This document shows positions 57,272 through 64,000 of a DNA stretch of 64,000 nucleotides, piece by piece (positions within the stretch are counted from its first letter, which is position 1; every line of letters begins with the position of its first letter). Source of the DNA: Flavobacterium crocinum (lineage in GTDB: Bacteria > Bacteroidota > Bacteroidia > Flavobacteriales > Flavobacteriaceae); NCBI RefSeq assembly GCF_003122385.1, contig NZ_CP029255.1:4030001-4094000 (forward strand), given 5' to 3'. The translations under genes were made by a program, and so were the position numbers. The notes under the pieces are model-generated. The model ran no database searches. It saw nothing but the letters and a program-made list of their open reading frames with translations, and was not told the DNA's origin.

Positions 57272-58018
57272 ATGAGAAATATTCTATTGTTGATAATTTT
57301 TGTTTTAGTAGCTAATTGTACTAATAAATCAATTGAGAATAATAAAACTTCTACGAAAGTAATTACTGATTCAAAAGAGGTAAAAAATCCGATAAAGCCT
57401 AAAGCAAATGAAATAAAAGAGAATTATACAGAAACAGAAATTTTTACAGACAGCACTAAAATTGCTGAAAAGGGAAAGTACAAAATTGAAATTACACAGA
57501 CTACAATTGATACCAGTACAACTGTTTCTTTCAAACTCTTTCTAAAGCAAAACAGCAAATGGAAAAATATTCAAAACTATTCTTTAAGAAAAGAAAGCGA
57601 TGTTCCGTTGATTACAGAAATTGAAGACTTCAATAACGACGGATTCAATGATTTTACAATTCATTATTCAACAGCTGCAAGAGGTGCCAATGATATCAGA
57701 AAATTGTTTATTTTTTCAAATAAAGAACATAAATTTATAGAAATAAAAAATTCGGATTTGTATCCTAATCTTCAATATAATAAAAAGCTGAATTGTATTG
57801 ATGCTTTAAGTGTGTACGCAGGTTCAAGTACAACATTTTTAAAACTCAAAAAAGATCATTTAATTGAATTTGCACGTGTAGATATTATGGATGGAAAAAT
57901 TGAAATTTATTTGATTGATAAAAATAAAGAAACAAAGCTTCGGTCTGAAACTTATTCGGGCTCAAATGATGAAATGATTAGATTCGTCAATTATAATCCT
58001 CTTGAAGAATATAATTAA
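57272..58018 (+). CDS. lipoprotein of unknown function
   Basis: 248 residues with lipobox (LLIIFVLVANC|TNK). A disordered basic stretch (KTSTKVITDSKEVKNPIKPKA) precedes a beta-rich part with FNNDGFNDFTIHYSTAARGAND, a calcium-binding-like DxNxDGxxD motif, and YPNLQYNKKLNCIDALSVYAGSS. The repeat-like motif is like FG-GAP or VCBS-type segments in envelope proteins. Unrecognised family. It is rightward, followed after 42 bases by the DUF2200 gene. Confidence 0.65.
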   Translation: MRNILLLIIFVLVANCTNKSIENNKTSTKVITDSKEVKNPIKPKANEIKENYTETEIFTDSTKIAEKGKYKIEITQTTIDTSTTVSFKLFLKQNSKWKNIQNYSLRKESDVPLITEIEDFNNDGFNDFTIHYSTAARGANDIRKLFIFSNKEHKFIEIKNSDLYPNLQYNKKLNCIDALSVYAGSSTTFLKLKKDHLIEFARVDIMDGKIEIYLIDKNKETKLRSETYSGSNDEMIRFVNYNPLEEYN

Positions 58019-58060
58019 ATAGCTATACAAGAAACTGGTTTTTAACTAAATAAAATCAAA

Positions 58061-58411
58061 ATGAAAAACGACAGAGTATTCAAAATAATATTCGCCAGTG
58101 TTTATCCAATGTATATTCAGAAAGCTGAAAAGAAGGGGAGAACCAAAGAAGAAGTAGATACTGTAATTTTATGGTTAACAGGTTATAATGAAGCACAATT
58201 TAAAGAACAAATTGAAAAGAAAGCAGATCTGCAGACTTTCTTTGATGAAGCTCCAAAATTAAATCCAAATGCCTCAAAAATTACAGGAGTTATCTGCGGT
58301 TATCGTGTGGAGGAAATTGAAGACCCGCTAATGCAGAAGATTCGCTATATGGATAAATTAATAGATGAATTAGCGAAAGGAAAGAAAATGGAAAAGATTC
58401 TAAGGGAATAG
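58061..58411 (+). CDS. DUF2200-type conserved protein
   Basis: 116 residues. [29 protein letters not shown], seen as [17 protein letters not shown], then [40 protein letters not shown] and [18 protein letters not shown] match the DUF2200 family as I remember it. These proteins are small, cytoplasmic and of unknown function. Highly charged and mostly helical. Confidence 0.8.
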   Translation: MKNDRVFKIIFASVYPMYIQKAEKKGRTKEEVDTVILWLTGYNEAQFKEQIEKKADLQTFFDEAPKLNPNASKITGVICGYRVEEIEDPLMQKIRYMDKLIDELAKGKKMEKILRE

Positions 58412-58415
58412 ATAA

Positions 58416-58448
58416 AACCTCCAAATTTTATGTTTTTGGAGGCTTTAC
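58416..58448. terminator. Bidirectional terminator after DUF2200
   Basis: CCTCCAAA and TTTGGAGG pair around TTTTATGTT. It also lies at the 3' end of the convergent DUF4256 gene. Confidence 0.75.
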
Positions 58449-58454
58449 ATAATT

Positions 58455-59021
58455 TTAAACCCTCAGTAAACCACGAAATCCTCTCGCAGCGTAATAAGAT
58501 TCGGCGCCATTATGATAAACAAAAACGGTATTATATCTAAAATCAGAAAAAATAGCACCTCCCAGTTTTCTTATTTCAGGAGGAGTTAAAATCCAGCTTG
58601 ATGTTTTCGTGTCAAATTTTCCTAATTTTTGAAGTTGTTTATATTGCTCTTCGTTTAGAATTTCAATTCCCATTTCTTCAGCCATATTTATAGCACTGTT
58701 TACGGGTTTGTGTTCTTTTCTTTTCTCTAATGCTTCATGATCATAACAAACACTTCTGCGGCCTTTTGGACTTTCTGGAGAACAATCTGCAAAAAGATAT
58801 TCTTTTGTTTTTTCGTCACAACCAATAACATCAGGTTCTCCCTCAGTTCTTTCCATTTCATCTAAAGACCATAATTTTTCAGGATTGGCTTTTAATTTGG
58901 CTTCTATAGTTTTCCAATCTAAATCTTTATGTCTGTTTATATTTTTCTCAAAACGTTTTTCGAGCGTAGTCAAAATTTCTTCCTGTTCGTTGGCAGTTAA
59001 TTCTTTTTTCATGACATTCAA
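58455..59021 (-). CDS. DUF4256-type conserved protein
   Basis: 188 residues. LEKRFEKNINRHKDLDWKTIEAKL (N-terminal helix pair, seen as RHKDLDWKTIEAKL), GEPDVIGCDEKTKEYLFADCSPESPKGRRSVCYD in which CSPESPKGRRSVCYD is a strong motif, and GGAIFSDFRYNTVFVYHNGAESYYAARGFRG at the end. I assign it to DUF4256 by the N-terminal and CSPE motif. Function unknown. Last gene of the ArsR-led leftward operon, three bases after DoxX. Confidence 0.82.
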   Translation of the reverse strand: MNVMKKELTANEQEEILTTLEKRFEKNINRHKDLDWKTIEAKLKANPEKLWSLDEMERTEGEPDVIGCDEKTKEYLFADCSPESPKGRRSVCYDHEALEKRKEHKPVNSAINMAEEMGIEILNEEQYKQLQKLGKFDTKTSSWILTPPEIRKLGGAIFSDFRYNTVFVYHNGAESYYAARGFRGLLRV

Positions 59022-59024
59022 ATT

Positions 59025-59402
59025 TTAGTTTGTAAAACATTTTCTATTTGCAGGTCTGTAATACCACGAAATAATCGTTAAAGCAATTAGTAATACCGGC
59101 CCAAAAAGTTCCTTTGCACTATCACCAACTGCCAAGTGAGAAACTACAGCCCCTGACATCACAAAGAAAAAACCGGCATAAGCCCATTCTTTTAGTAAAC
59201 CAAATCTCGGAATTAATATTGCAATCACACCTAAAAGTTTCCATACGCCCAAAAGAGTTAAAAAGTACAGCGGATAACCTAAATGGTTCATCATTTCTGT
59301 TTCTTCTTTTATCTGCATTAACTGTACAATTCCTGTTGATACCATTCCTAAAGCCAGCCAAAGCGTGGCAATCCAATAAATAATTTTGTTTCGTTTACTC
59401 AT
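59025..59402 (-). CDS. DoxX-family membrane protein
   Basis: 125 residues with four membrane helices (IIYWIATLWLALGMVSTGI, YFLTLLGVWKLLGVIAILI, YAGFFFVMSGAVVSHLAVG, VLLIALTIISWYY). The short DoxX-like type, with the conserved LLGVWKLLG helix. The role is often linked to thiosulfate:quinone oxidoreductase or stress; here unspecified. It lies between the SRPBCC and DUF4256 genes. Confidence 0.88.
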   Translation of the reverse strand: MSKRNKIIYWIATLWLALGMVSTGIVQLMQIKEETEMMNHLGYPLYFLTLLGVWKLLGVIAILIPRFGLLKEWAYAGFFFVMSGAVVSHLAVGDSAKELFGPVLLIALTIISWYYRPANRKCFTN

Positions 59403-59408
59403 GATTTT

Positions 59409-59876
59409 TTATTTTAATTTAGTTACAATTTCTTCTAGACGGTTATGAGCCATATTTAAACCTTGTGCAAATGGCAGTTTCAATTGATTGGTTCTGTGCT
59501 CAATCGATTTGTAAATAATCTGCATGGTAAGCTTACTGGTTTCATTAGTTAGTTTCTCGAATTCTAAAAACTCCAATTGTGGTGCAAAATTGATGTTATC
59601 CATTTCAAAAGTGCGTACGATTCTCTCATTTGGAACAAAATCATGAATAACACCATTTGCCTTAAAAACAACATTTCCGTTGGGATCACTCGTTTCAAAC
59701 TCCCAGGCACCATATTTTTTACTTTCTAATTTAATCACTTTAGTTCCCATCCATTGTGCCACAATTTCAGGTTCTTCATAAGCTTTGAAAAGCAATTCAA
59801 CAGGAAGATCAAATTCTCTGGTAATAGTGAGATCATGCCTGTTATCTTCGGCATTAATTTTTGTTTTCTTTTCCAT
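59409..59876 (-). CDS. SRPBCC (AHSA1/START-like) protein
   Basis: 155 residues. The DLTITREFDLPVELLFKAYEEPEIVAQWMG beginning (EFDLPVELLFKAYEEPE) and NERIVRTFEMD, ANGVIHDFVPNERI are typical of activator of Hsp90 ATPase-homology proteins. GLNMAHNRLEEIVTKLK closes the long C-terminal helix. It binds hydrophobic ligands. In many bacteria such genes follow an ArsR-type regulator, as here (four bases after it), suggesting ligand-controlled expression. Confidence 0.88.
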   Translation of the reverse strand: MEKKTKINAEDNRHDLTITREFDLPVELLFKAYEEPEIVAQWMGTKVIKLESKKYGAWEFETSDPNGNVVFKANGVIHDFVPNERIVRTFEMDNINFAPQLEFLEFEKLTNETSKLTMQIIYKSIEHRTNQLKLPFAQGLNMAHNRLEEIVTKLK

Positions 59877-59879
59877 GGT

Positions 59880-60197
59880 TTATTTTTTATAGTTTTTCAT
59901 AATAGATTCCAGTTTGTTGAAACGATCATCCCACATTTGTCTGAACGGTTCAATGAAGTTGTCAATTTCTTTCATTTTTTGAGGATTTAAATGATAATAG
60001 ATTTCTCTTCCATTTTGTGTCTGGTGTAATAATTCACATTCATTTAAAATCTGAATATGTTTTGAAATCGTCTGTCTTGACGAATTAAAGTTCTCAGCAA
60101 TTGCACCAGGTGTCATTGCTTGTACGGCAACCAGACTCAATATAGCTCTTCGGGTCGGGTCGGCTATTGCCTGAAATACATCTCTTCTAATTTCCAT
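59880..60197 (-). CDS. ArsR-family transcriptional regulator
   Basis: 105 residues from the ATG at 60197 ([20 protein letters not shown]); an upstream in-frame start at 60245 would cross the operator and promoter. The winged helix is [16 protein letters not shown] and [22 protein letters not shown] (about 9-65). [15 protein letters not shown] is the wing. No metal-binding Cys is visible, so the ligand is unlikely to be a thiophilic metal. The -7 element and repeats upstream mean it probably represses its own operon with SRPBCC, DoxX and DUF4256. Confidence 0.9.
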   Translation of the reverse strand: MEIRRDVFQAIADPTRRAILSLVAVQAMTPGAIAENFNSSRQTISKHIQILNECELLHQTQNGREIYYHLNPQKMKEIDNFIEPFRQMWDDRFNKLESIMKNYKK

Positions 60198-60245
60198 TGC
60201 GCAGTTATTTGACTGCAAATATAACGAAGTCATTTGACTGCGCAA
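60197..60245 (-). promoter_or_regulatory. Promoter and operator of the ArsR-led operon
   Basis: On the minus strand TATATTTG (60223-60216) is a -7 element. It is flanked by direct repeats of ATTTGACTGC (plus-strand 60207-60216 and 60232-60241) and by the outer inverted repeat TTGCGCAGT (60197-60205) and ACTGCGCAA (60237-60245). Binding there would block the promoter. Confidence 0.65.
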
Positions 60246-60272
60246 TATTTTTTAGTATTAATTTTAAAAAAC

Positions 60273-60305
60273 AAAACCTTCAAATGGTTAGTTTGAAGGT
60301 TTTTA
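60273..60305. terminator. Bidirectional terminator upstream of the ArsR operon
   Basis: AAAACCTTCAAA (60273-60284) pairs with TTTGAAGGTTTT (60292-60303). It lies at the 3' end of the exported-protein gene at 60328-61698. Confidence 0.85.
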
Positions 60306-60327
60306 TGGAGGATATAATAAACTTTAA

Positions 60328-61698
60328 TTAAAGCTTAATTGTATAAGTCTCATTTGAATATTTACTTTCAGAATAGTTACTTGTTTTCCATCGCAGCATA
60401 TCCTTAAGATATTCTAACATTGGATTTTCTAAAGATCTTGTGTCGTAGATCTGAGTATAATCTCCTATTTCCCAATCTCTTTGTGCAACTTCCTTAATTT
60501 TTGGAAACTTATCTAAAATTCCTGCAGGAATAGTAAAAGGTCTTATACTTAAAGTTCCTACACTTTCTGAGCTGTCAAAATTTAGATAATAGCTAATACT
60601 ATTACCAGCATATCTATACTTAAAGAACGAAACGGAAGTTTTTAAAAGCTTTTTATCAGAAAAAATTGTTCCGTGTTTAAATGAAAATTTATCACCATTT
60701 TTAGTGATGCTTTGCCCGGTAAGTTCTTTTATATTTATTGATAATGGTATTTCCTCTTTATTACTTTTAATGATATTGCTTGTTTTTCCTGTTTTTGCTG
60801 AGTAAATTAATGTCCAGTAATCAATAGGCATTTCCTCATTACTACTCACATACCATATACTATTTCCCGTAACAATATCATTAAAAGATCTAATAATATC
60901 TCTTCTGTCGGTTTGTTTATTATAAGTATATAAAAACATGTTATTATAAGTATCATTATTGTTGTTTACCTGTACAGATTTGATTTCAGCTATTTTAAAA
61001 TCACTTTTATTTAATGTAATTACATCACTGCTTGTATAGTTTTCCGTAAGCGTTTTCAAATCTAAATATTTAATATAAGCCTTATTTGTAACACGATCAA
61101 TAAGGAGAAGCTCTGCACCGTATTCTTTTTCTTCAGGATCATTTCCTTTAGCAAAACTTATATCTGCATAAGTATATCCATTTTCAACTTTAGCCCATTT
61201 TAATGGGATGAAAGTAGCATATCCGCTTCGGCTCAGATAAGCTGTGCTCATAAATCCAAACTCATCAGTACCATTTCCTTCTCTTTTACCAAAATCTTCT
61301 ACTTTAAATTTAAAAGTTTTATTGTCCGTTTCCTGATATTGGTTACTAACTATCGAATTGGTAAAAGTTTGTCCTACATTAATATTTTTGATATGTTGAA
61401 CAGTTAAGCCATTAACAACTTCAAAATACAAGATATCTATTTTGTCACCATTATATTTTCCTTTTAGATCCCATTTAGTAGAATCTCCTAAACTACCATA
61501 ATTTAGTAATTCACCTTCCGGAGTATAAGCTGCGAGATATCCTTTAATACTTCCTTTATAGGAATTCCCAAAATTTACAGAAAACATTACGTTTGTCTGT
61601 TGTTCGACAGTTGGAGAATCTGCCTCATCATTTTGGCAGCTGAAAAGGAATAGCAGAAAAAAAGTACTTAATAATACTTTAGTGAAGAAATGTTTCAT
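60328..61698 (-). CDS. large lipoprotein of unknown function
   Basis: 456 residues with lipobox (LSTFFLLFLFSC|QND). The mature part is beta-rich with short repeats (TNVMFSVNFGNSYKGSIKGYLAAYTPEGE as NFGNSYKGSIKGYLAAY; NIKELTGQSITKNGDKFSF). The end is EYLKDMLRWKTSNYSES. No family is recognised. Composition suggests a surface or outer-envelope protein, possibly a substrate- or adhesion-type. Leftward, 118 bases after the choloylglycine-hydrolase-family gene. Confidence 0.65.
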   Translation of the reverse strand: MKHFFTKVLLSTFFLLFLFSCQNDEADSPTVEQQTNVMFSVNFGNSYKGSIKGYLAAYTPEGELLNYGSLGDSTKWDLKGKYNGDKIDILYFEVVNGLTVQHIKNINVGQTFTNSIVSNQYQETDNKTFKFKVEDFGKREGNGTDEFGFMSTAYLSRSGYATFIPLKWAKVENGYTYADISFAKGNDPEEKEYGAELLLIDRVTNKAYIKYLDLKTLTENYTSSDVITLNKSDFKIAEIKSVQVNNNNDTYNNMFLYTYNKQTDRRDIIRSFNDIVTGNSIWYVSSNEEMPIDYWTLIYSAKTGKTSNIIKSNKEEIPLSINIKELTGQSITKNGDKFSFKHGTIFSDKKLLKTSVSFFKYRYAGNSISYYLNFDSSESVGTLSIRPFTIPAGILDKFPKIKEVAQRDWEIGDYTQIYDTRSLENPMLEYLKDMLRWKTSNYSESKYSNETYTIKL

Positions 61699-61816
61699 AA
61701 TTTGGGAATTGTTTTAGGATTAAGTACTCAAATATAGTAATTTTGTATTATTTTGATTACAAAAGCTAAATATTTGTTATAAAAAAGTAATTTTTAATAG
61801 TTTTAAAAATATTTAA

Positions 61817-62866
61817 TCAATCCAGTCCCGCAAATTGAAACGGCTTTGCTTCTTTAAAATTAATCAATGATTCACCTGAATAATTCTCATTATTAGCTAA
61901 ACTTAGTTTTTTAATTTTTCCCTTTTCACTAAAATCAATTTTACTGAATTCCACCCAAATTACATTTGGATTCAATACATTATCAAAATAATAAACCAGA
62001 TTTTTTTGATCTGCAACGGTTCTCCAACGGGTAGAAGAAATGTTAGGTTCTGTTGGAGAAGCAATTCCAAGTGGCACAGAACAATTTCTGATTACCCCAA
62101 ATACACTTGCCAAAGCACTTCTTGTATTATCTGTTTTTGGAATCGCATCTATATAATAGGAAGCTCTTACAAAACGATCTGCCGCTCTGTTTGTACCTGG
62201 AAGCATTACGGTTCCCGGAATACTTTTCCAATACGTATTGATGGCTAACTGATCATTAAAAATAGGGGAATTGGTCATTGTCACATATTTTCTATCGTGA
62301 TGAATCACCAGTTTTTCGTTTATATATTCAAAAATAGCATTGTCACCCGAAGCGTCAGAAACTGATAAATGTACGGTCGCAAAGATGTTTGTACCCGGAA
62401 TATGAGAGGAAGCTACAACAAACTCTTCTTTTTCTAAAGCAGCAACAACCTCAGAGACAGTCGAAAAATTATCTAAGACATATTGGAGCCATAATGAAAC
62501 CGCTAAACCTTTTACTTTTCCATTCTTTTCAAATTTTGGATATTGAGATTCTACCAGCCATAAAAGATTGCCTACAAGTCCTTTTTCGTTCATTCCGTCA
62601 GAAGAAGCAATATCCCACGAACTAGTAATAACACTTCCGTATTTTGATTTCCATTTAACCGAGCTTGTTCCAACTTCACCTGCTCGTTCAATACCACGCG
62701 GAAAAATCCAGAGATTGGCAGGGATTTCACTGCGCCAGTCCATTGATCTGGCTGTAATTATGGTACCGTTTAAACCTTCATAAACAACTCTTGTACAAGG
62801 GAAAACAGTTTCACTAATTAAAGTAAAAGCAAGTAAAAGCGAGAAAAATTTTTTTCGTGATTTCAT
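61817..62866 (-). CDS. choloylglycine-hydrolase/penicillin-acylase-type linear amide hydrolase
   Basis: About 349 residues from MKSRKKFFSLLLAF. The longer frame from 62947 would use TTG and add an unconserved tail, while a short signal peptide ends at FPC, where Cys24 is the expected N-terminal nucleophile exposed after processing. CTRVVYEGLNG, the ARSMDWRSEIP block (Arg and Asp of the active site), and ASSDGMNEKGLVGNLLWLVES match Ntn hydrolases of the CBAH family. It may cleave bile salts, acyl-homoserine lactones or another amide in the periplasm; the substrate is unknown. Confidence 0.88.
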   Translation of the reverse strand: MKSRKKFFSLLLAFTLISETVFPCTRVVYEGLNGTIITARSMDWRSEIPANLWIFPRGIERAGEVGTSSVKWKSKYGSVITSSWDIASSDGMNEKGLVGNLLWLVESQYPKFEKNGKVKGLAVSLWLQYVLDNFSTVSEVVAALEKEEFVVASSHIPGTNIFATVHLSVSDASGDNAIFEYINEKLVIHHDRKYVTMTNSPIFNDQLAINTYWKSIPGTVMLPGTNRAADRFVRASYYIDAIPKTDNTRSALASVFGVIRNCSVPLGIASPTEPNISSTRWRTVADQKNLVYYFDNVLNPNVIWVEFSKIDFSEKGKIKKLSLANNENYSGESLINFKEAKPFQFAGLD

Positions 62867-63053
62867 GGTATTTTGCATTTTAATTAAACGTTGATCAGTA
62901 TATAAGGTAGAGGAATAAAAATTTGTAAATAAAATCTTCCTATGCAATTTACATAATTTCTATAATAATTTAACTATCAGTCTAATATCTATCGAAATAA
63001 AATTACTTCAGTTAAAAAAGAAGTAACTTAATTTGCAACGAAATCAAAAGATT

Positions 63054-63086
63054 AGCGCCAGAATAATTCCGGCGCTTTTTGCTTTT
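63054..63086. terminator. Hairpin between the CBAH-type and ABC-F genes
   Basis: AGCGCC (63054-63059) and GGCGCT (63071-63076) enclose GAATAATTC. A T-rich run (TTTTTGCTTTTTT) follows on the plus strand, while the minus-strand T-run is weaker. Confidence 0.7.
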
Positions 63087-64000
63087 TTAAAGTATAATAT
63101 TTTGTTTTATTCCAATTTCTTCCAAGAAAGATGCATCGTGAGATATAACAATTAATGTTCCTTGATACTCATTGAGTGCAGCAGTAAGAATTTCTATATT
63201 CTGAATATCTAGATTGTTTGTTGGTTCATCCAGAATTATTATTTCAGGAGCTTCGTTACTAATAGTTAAACAACATAACAGCAAACGCATTCTTTCACCT
63301 CCGCTTAAAGCGAAGCAGGGTTTATCCCAATCGTTTTGGGAGAATAAAAAGCGATTCAGTCTCATTTTAATGTCATGTTCTTCCAAACCACAATCATTAA
63401 AACGTTGTGCCTGCTCGTAGATATTTAGATTATTATGCAGAAGAGAATAATCCTGATCAATATAAATTGCTTTTTTCGCCAGGGAGGTAATAATACCGTT
63501 TTGGCACTTTAATTCTCCAAGAATAATTTTAATTAAAGTTGTTTTTCCTGAACCATTTAAACCTTTAATACTTAAACGGTCACCGGAAAGAATTTCAAAA
63601 TTGAGATTTTCTTTCCAAAGCGATTGATTTTCATAGCTAAAATTTAATTCTTCTGCTCTAAAAATCATTTTTCCTTTATGGAATGTGGTATTAGAAAAAC
63701 CAAACTTCATTTGATCTATTGCCGGTAATGATGAGCGAAGCTGTCTTAAATCATCTGAAATGCCACTGATTTTTTCTGCATGAACATCTTTAAGTTTAGA
63801 ACTGCTGTTTTCTGCTTTATTTCTCAGCGTATTCATCATAATTCGAGCAACTCCGGACTTTTCCTGTTTCTTTTTTCCTCTGGAATCTAATTTATTCTGA
63901 CGTTCAATTGTTTCCCGCTCTTTTTCTTTGGCTTTTCTAAGCGCTTTTTCTTTGCTTTGAACATCTTGTTCTAAGGCATTATTTTCTATTTTTTTCTGTT
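63087..64000 (-). CDS. ABC-F family ATPase (5' truncated)
   Basis: The frame stays open to the right edge of the window, so the N-terminal part, including the first ATPase domain, is beyond the window. Seen are the charged ABC-F linker (EKALRKAKEKERE; MMNTLRNKAEN), Walker A GLNGSGKTT, signature LSGGERMR, and Walker B IIILDEPTNNLD with SHDASF. ABC-F proteins have two ATPase domains in one chain and act on the ribosome, often giving antibiotic resistance. The subgroup cannot be decided from the half seen. Confidence 0.9.
   Translation of the reverse strand, partial: QKKIENNALEQDVQSKEKALRKAKEKERETIERQNKLDSRGKKKQEKSGVARIMMNTLRNKAENSSSKLKDVHAEKISGISDDLRQLRSSLPAIDQMKFGFSNTTFHKGKMIFRAEELNFSYENQSLWKENLNFEILSGDRLSIKGLNGSGKTTLIKIILGELKCQNGIITSLAKKAIYIDQDYSLLHNNLNIYEQAQRFNDCGLEEHDIKMRLNRFLFSQNDWDKPCFALSGGERMRLLLCCLTISNEAPEIIILDEPTNNLDIQNIEILTAALNEYQGTLIVISHDASFLEEIGIKQNIIL

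Noticed and set aside
60198..60245. Upstream start for the ArsR gene
   Set aside because: It would translate through the -7 element and operator repeats, and the family usually begins at the [12 protein letters not shown] helix.
62867..62947. N-terminal extension of the choloylglycine-hydrolase-family gene
   Set aside because: It begins with TTG and has no family similarity; the signal peptide after the later ATG puts the nucleophile Cys where expected.
1..64000. Prophage, transposon, plasmid or defence island
   Set aside because: No integrase, transposase, phage structural, restriction-modification, toxin-antitoxin or abortive-infection gene is recognisable.

Overview
This is AT-rich DNA that looks like a Flavobacterium or a close relative (Bacteroidota, Flavobacteriaceae). 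Three things point there. Putative promoters carry the Bacteroidota -7 motif TAnnTTTG. Genes lack a clear Shine-Dalgarno sequence. The gene families (RskA/ECF pairs, MenBCD, YpdA, CYTH, a deoxyhypusine-synthase-like protein beside an arginine decarboxylase) are typical of the group. The window is a chromosome segment made mostly of core metabolism. I see no transposase, integrase, phage gene, plasmid gene or CRISPR array. Both ends cut a gene: acs on the left and an ABC-F ATPase on the right.

Region by region. 1-5.5 kb holds the 3' part of acetyl-CoA synthetase, an ECF sigma/anti-sigma pair, a gene-poor stretch with two tiny reading frames, and an exported glutathione peroxidase. 5.5-16 kb is a dispersed menaquinone region (menD, menB, menA, menC) with an S1-domain protein, a UPF0173 metallo-hydrolase and a TPR protein between the men genes. 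16-23.3 kb carries envelope and redox or repair genes: HhH and OmpA proteins, CYTH, YpdA, SelO, MsrA and a class V PLP enzyme. 23.4-28.9 kb is a leftward run from a spermidine-synthase-like methyltransferase through M23 peptidase and exported proteins to an APC permease, with a divergent acyltransferase. 29-36.3 kb has an M14 peptidase, an Lrp/AsnC regulator, ppc, a DinB protein and recQ. 36.4-40.7 kb is a leftward polyamine-type cluster (arginine decarboxylase, deoxyhypusine-synthase-like protein, very acidic protein) behind aroB. 41-44.9 kb has proline dehydrogenase, a perfect 7-bp tandem repeat array, an ABC exporter, and two tRNA-Val genes followed by tRNA-Tyr. 44.9-64 kb is a patchwork of small exported proteins, VOC and GNAT enzymes, signal peptidase I, an HD hydrolase, a short endonuclease V, a Crp-like regulator with an SDR gene, MetAP, an ArsR-led operon and a choloylglycine-hydrolase-family protein.

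How the genes work together. The men genes supply menaquinone for respiration. Acs, Ppc and proline dehydrogenase feed the TCA cycle. MsrA, SelO, Gpx, the thioredoxin-fold protein and YpdA form a spread-out redox-protection set. ArsR-SRPBCC-DoxX-DUF4256 and Crp-SDR look like self-contained regulator-plus-effector units with visible palindromic or repeated operators.

The most notable non-coding content is a set of intergenic inverted-repeat families at gene 3' ends, mostly between convergent genes, plus 24 exact copies of a 7-mer. I did not find an obvious large new defence or mobile system. The best candidates for unexplained biology are the polyamine cluster whose DHS-like enzyme lacks the catalytic lysine, the paired Crp-type operators, the structured small-ORF region at 4.1-4.7 kb, and the three-gene exported HExxH protein set at 50-52.5 kb.
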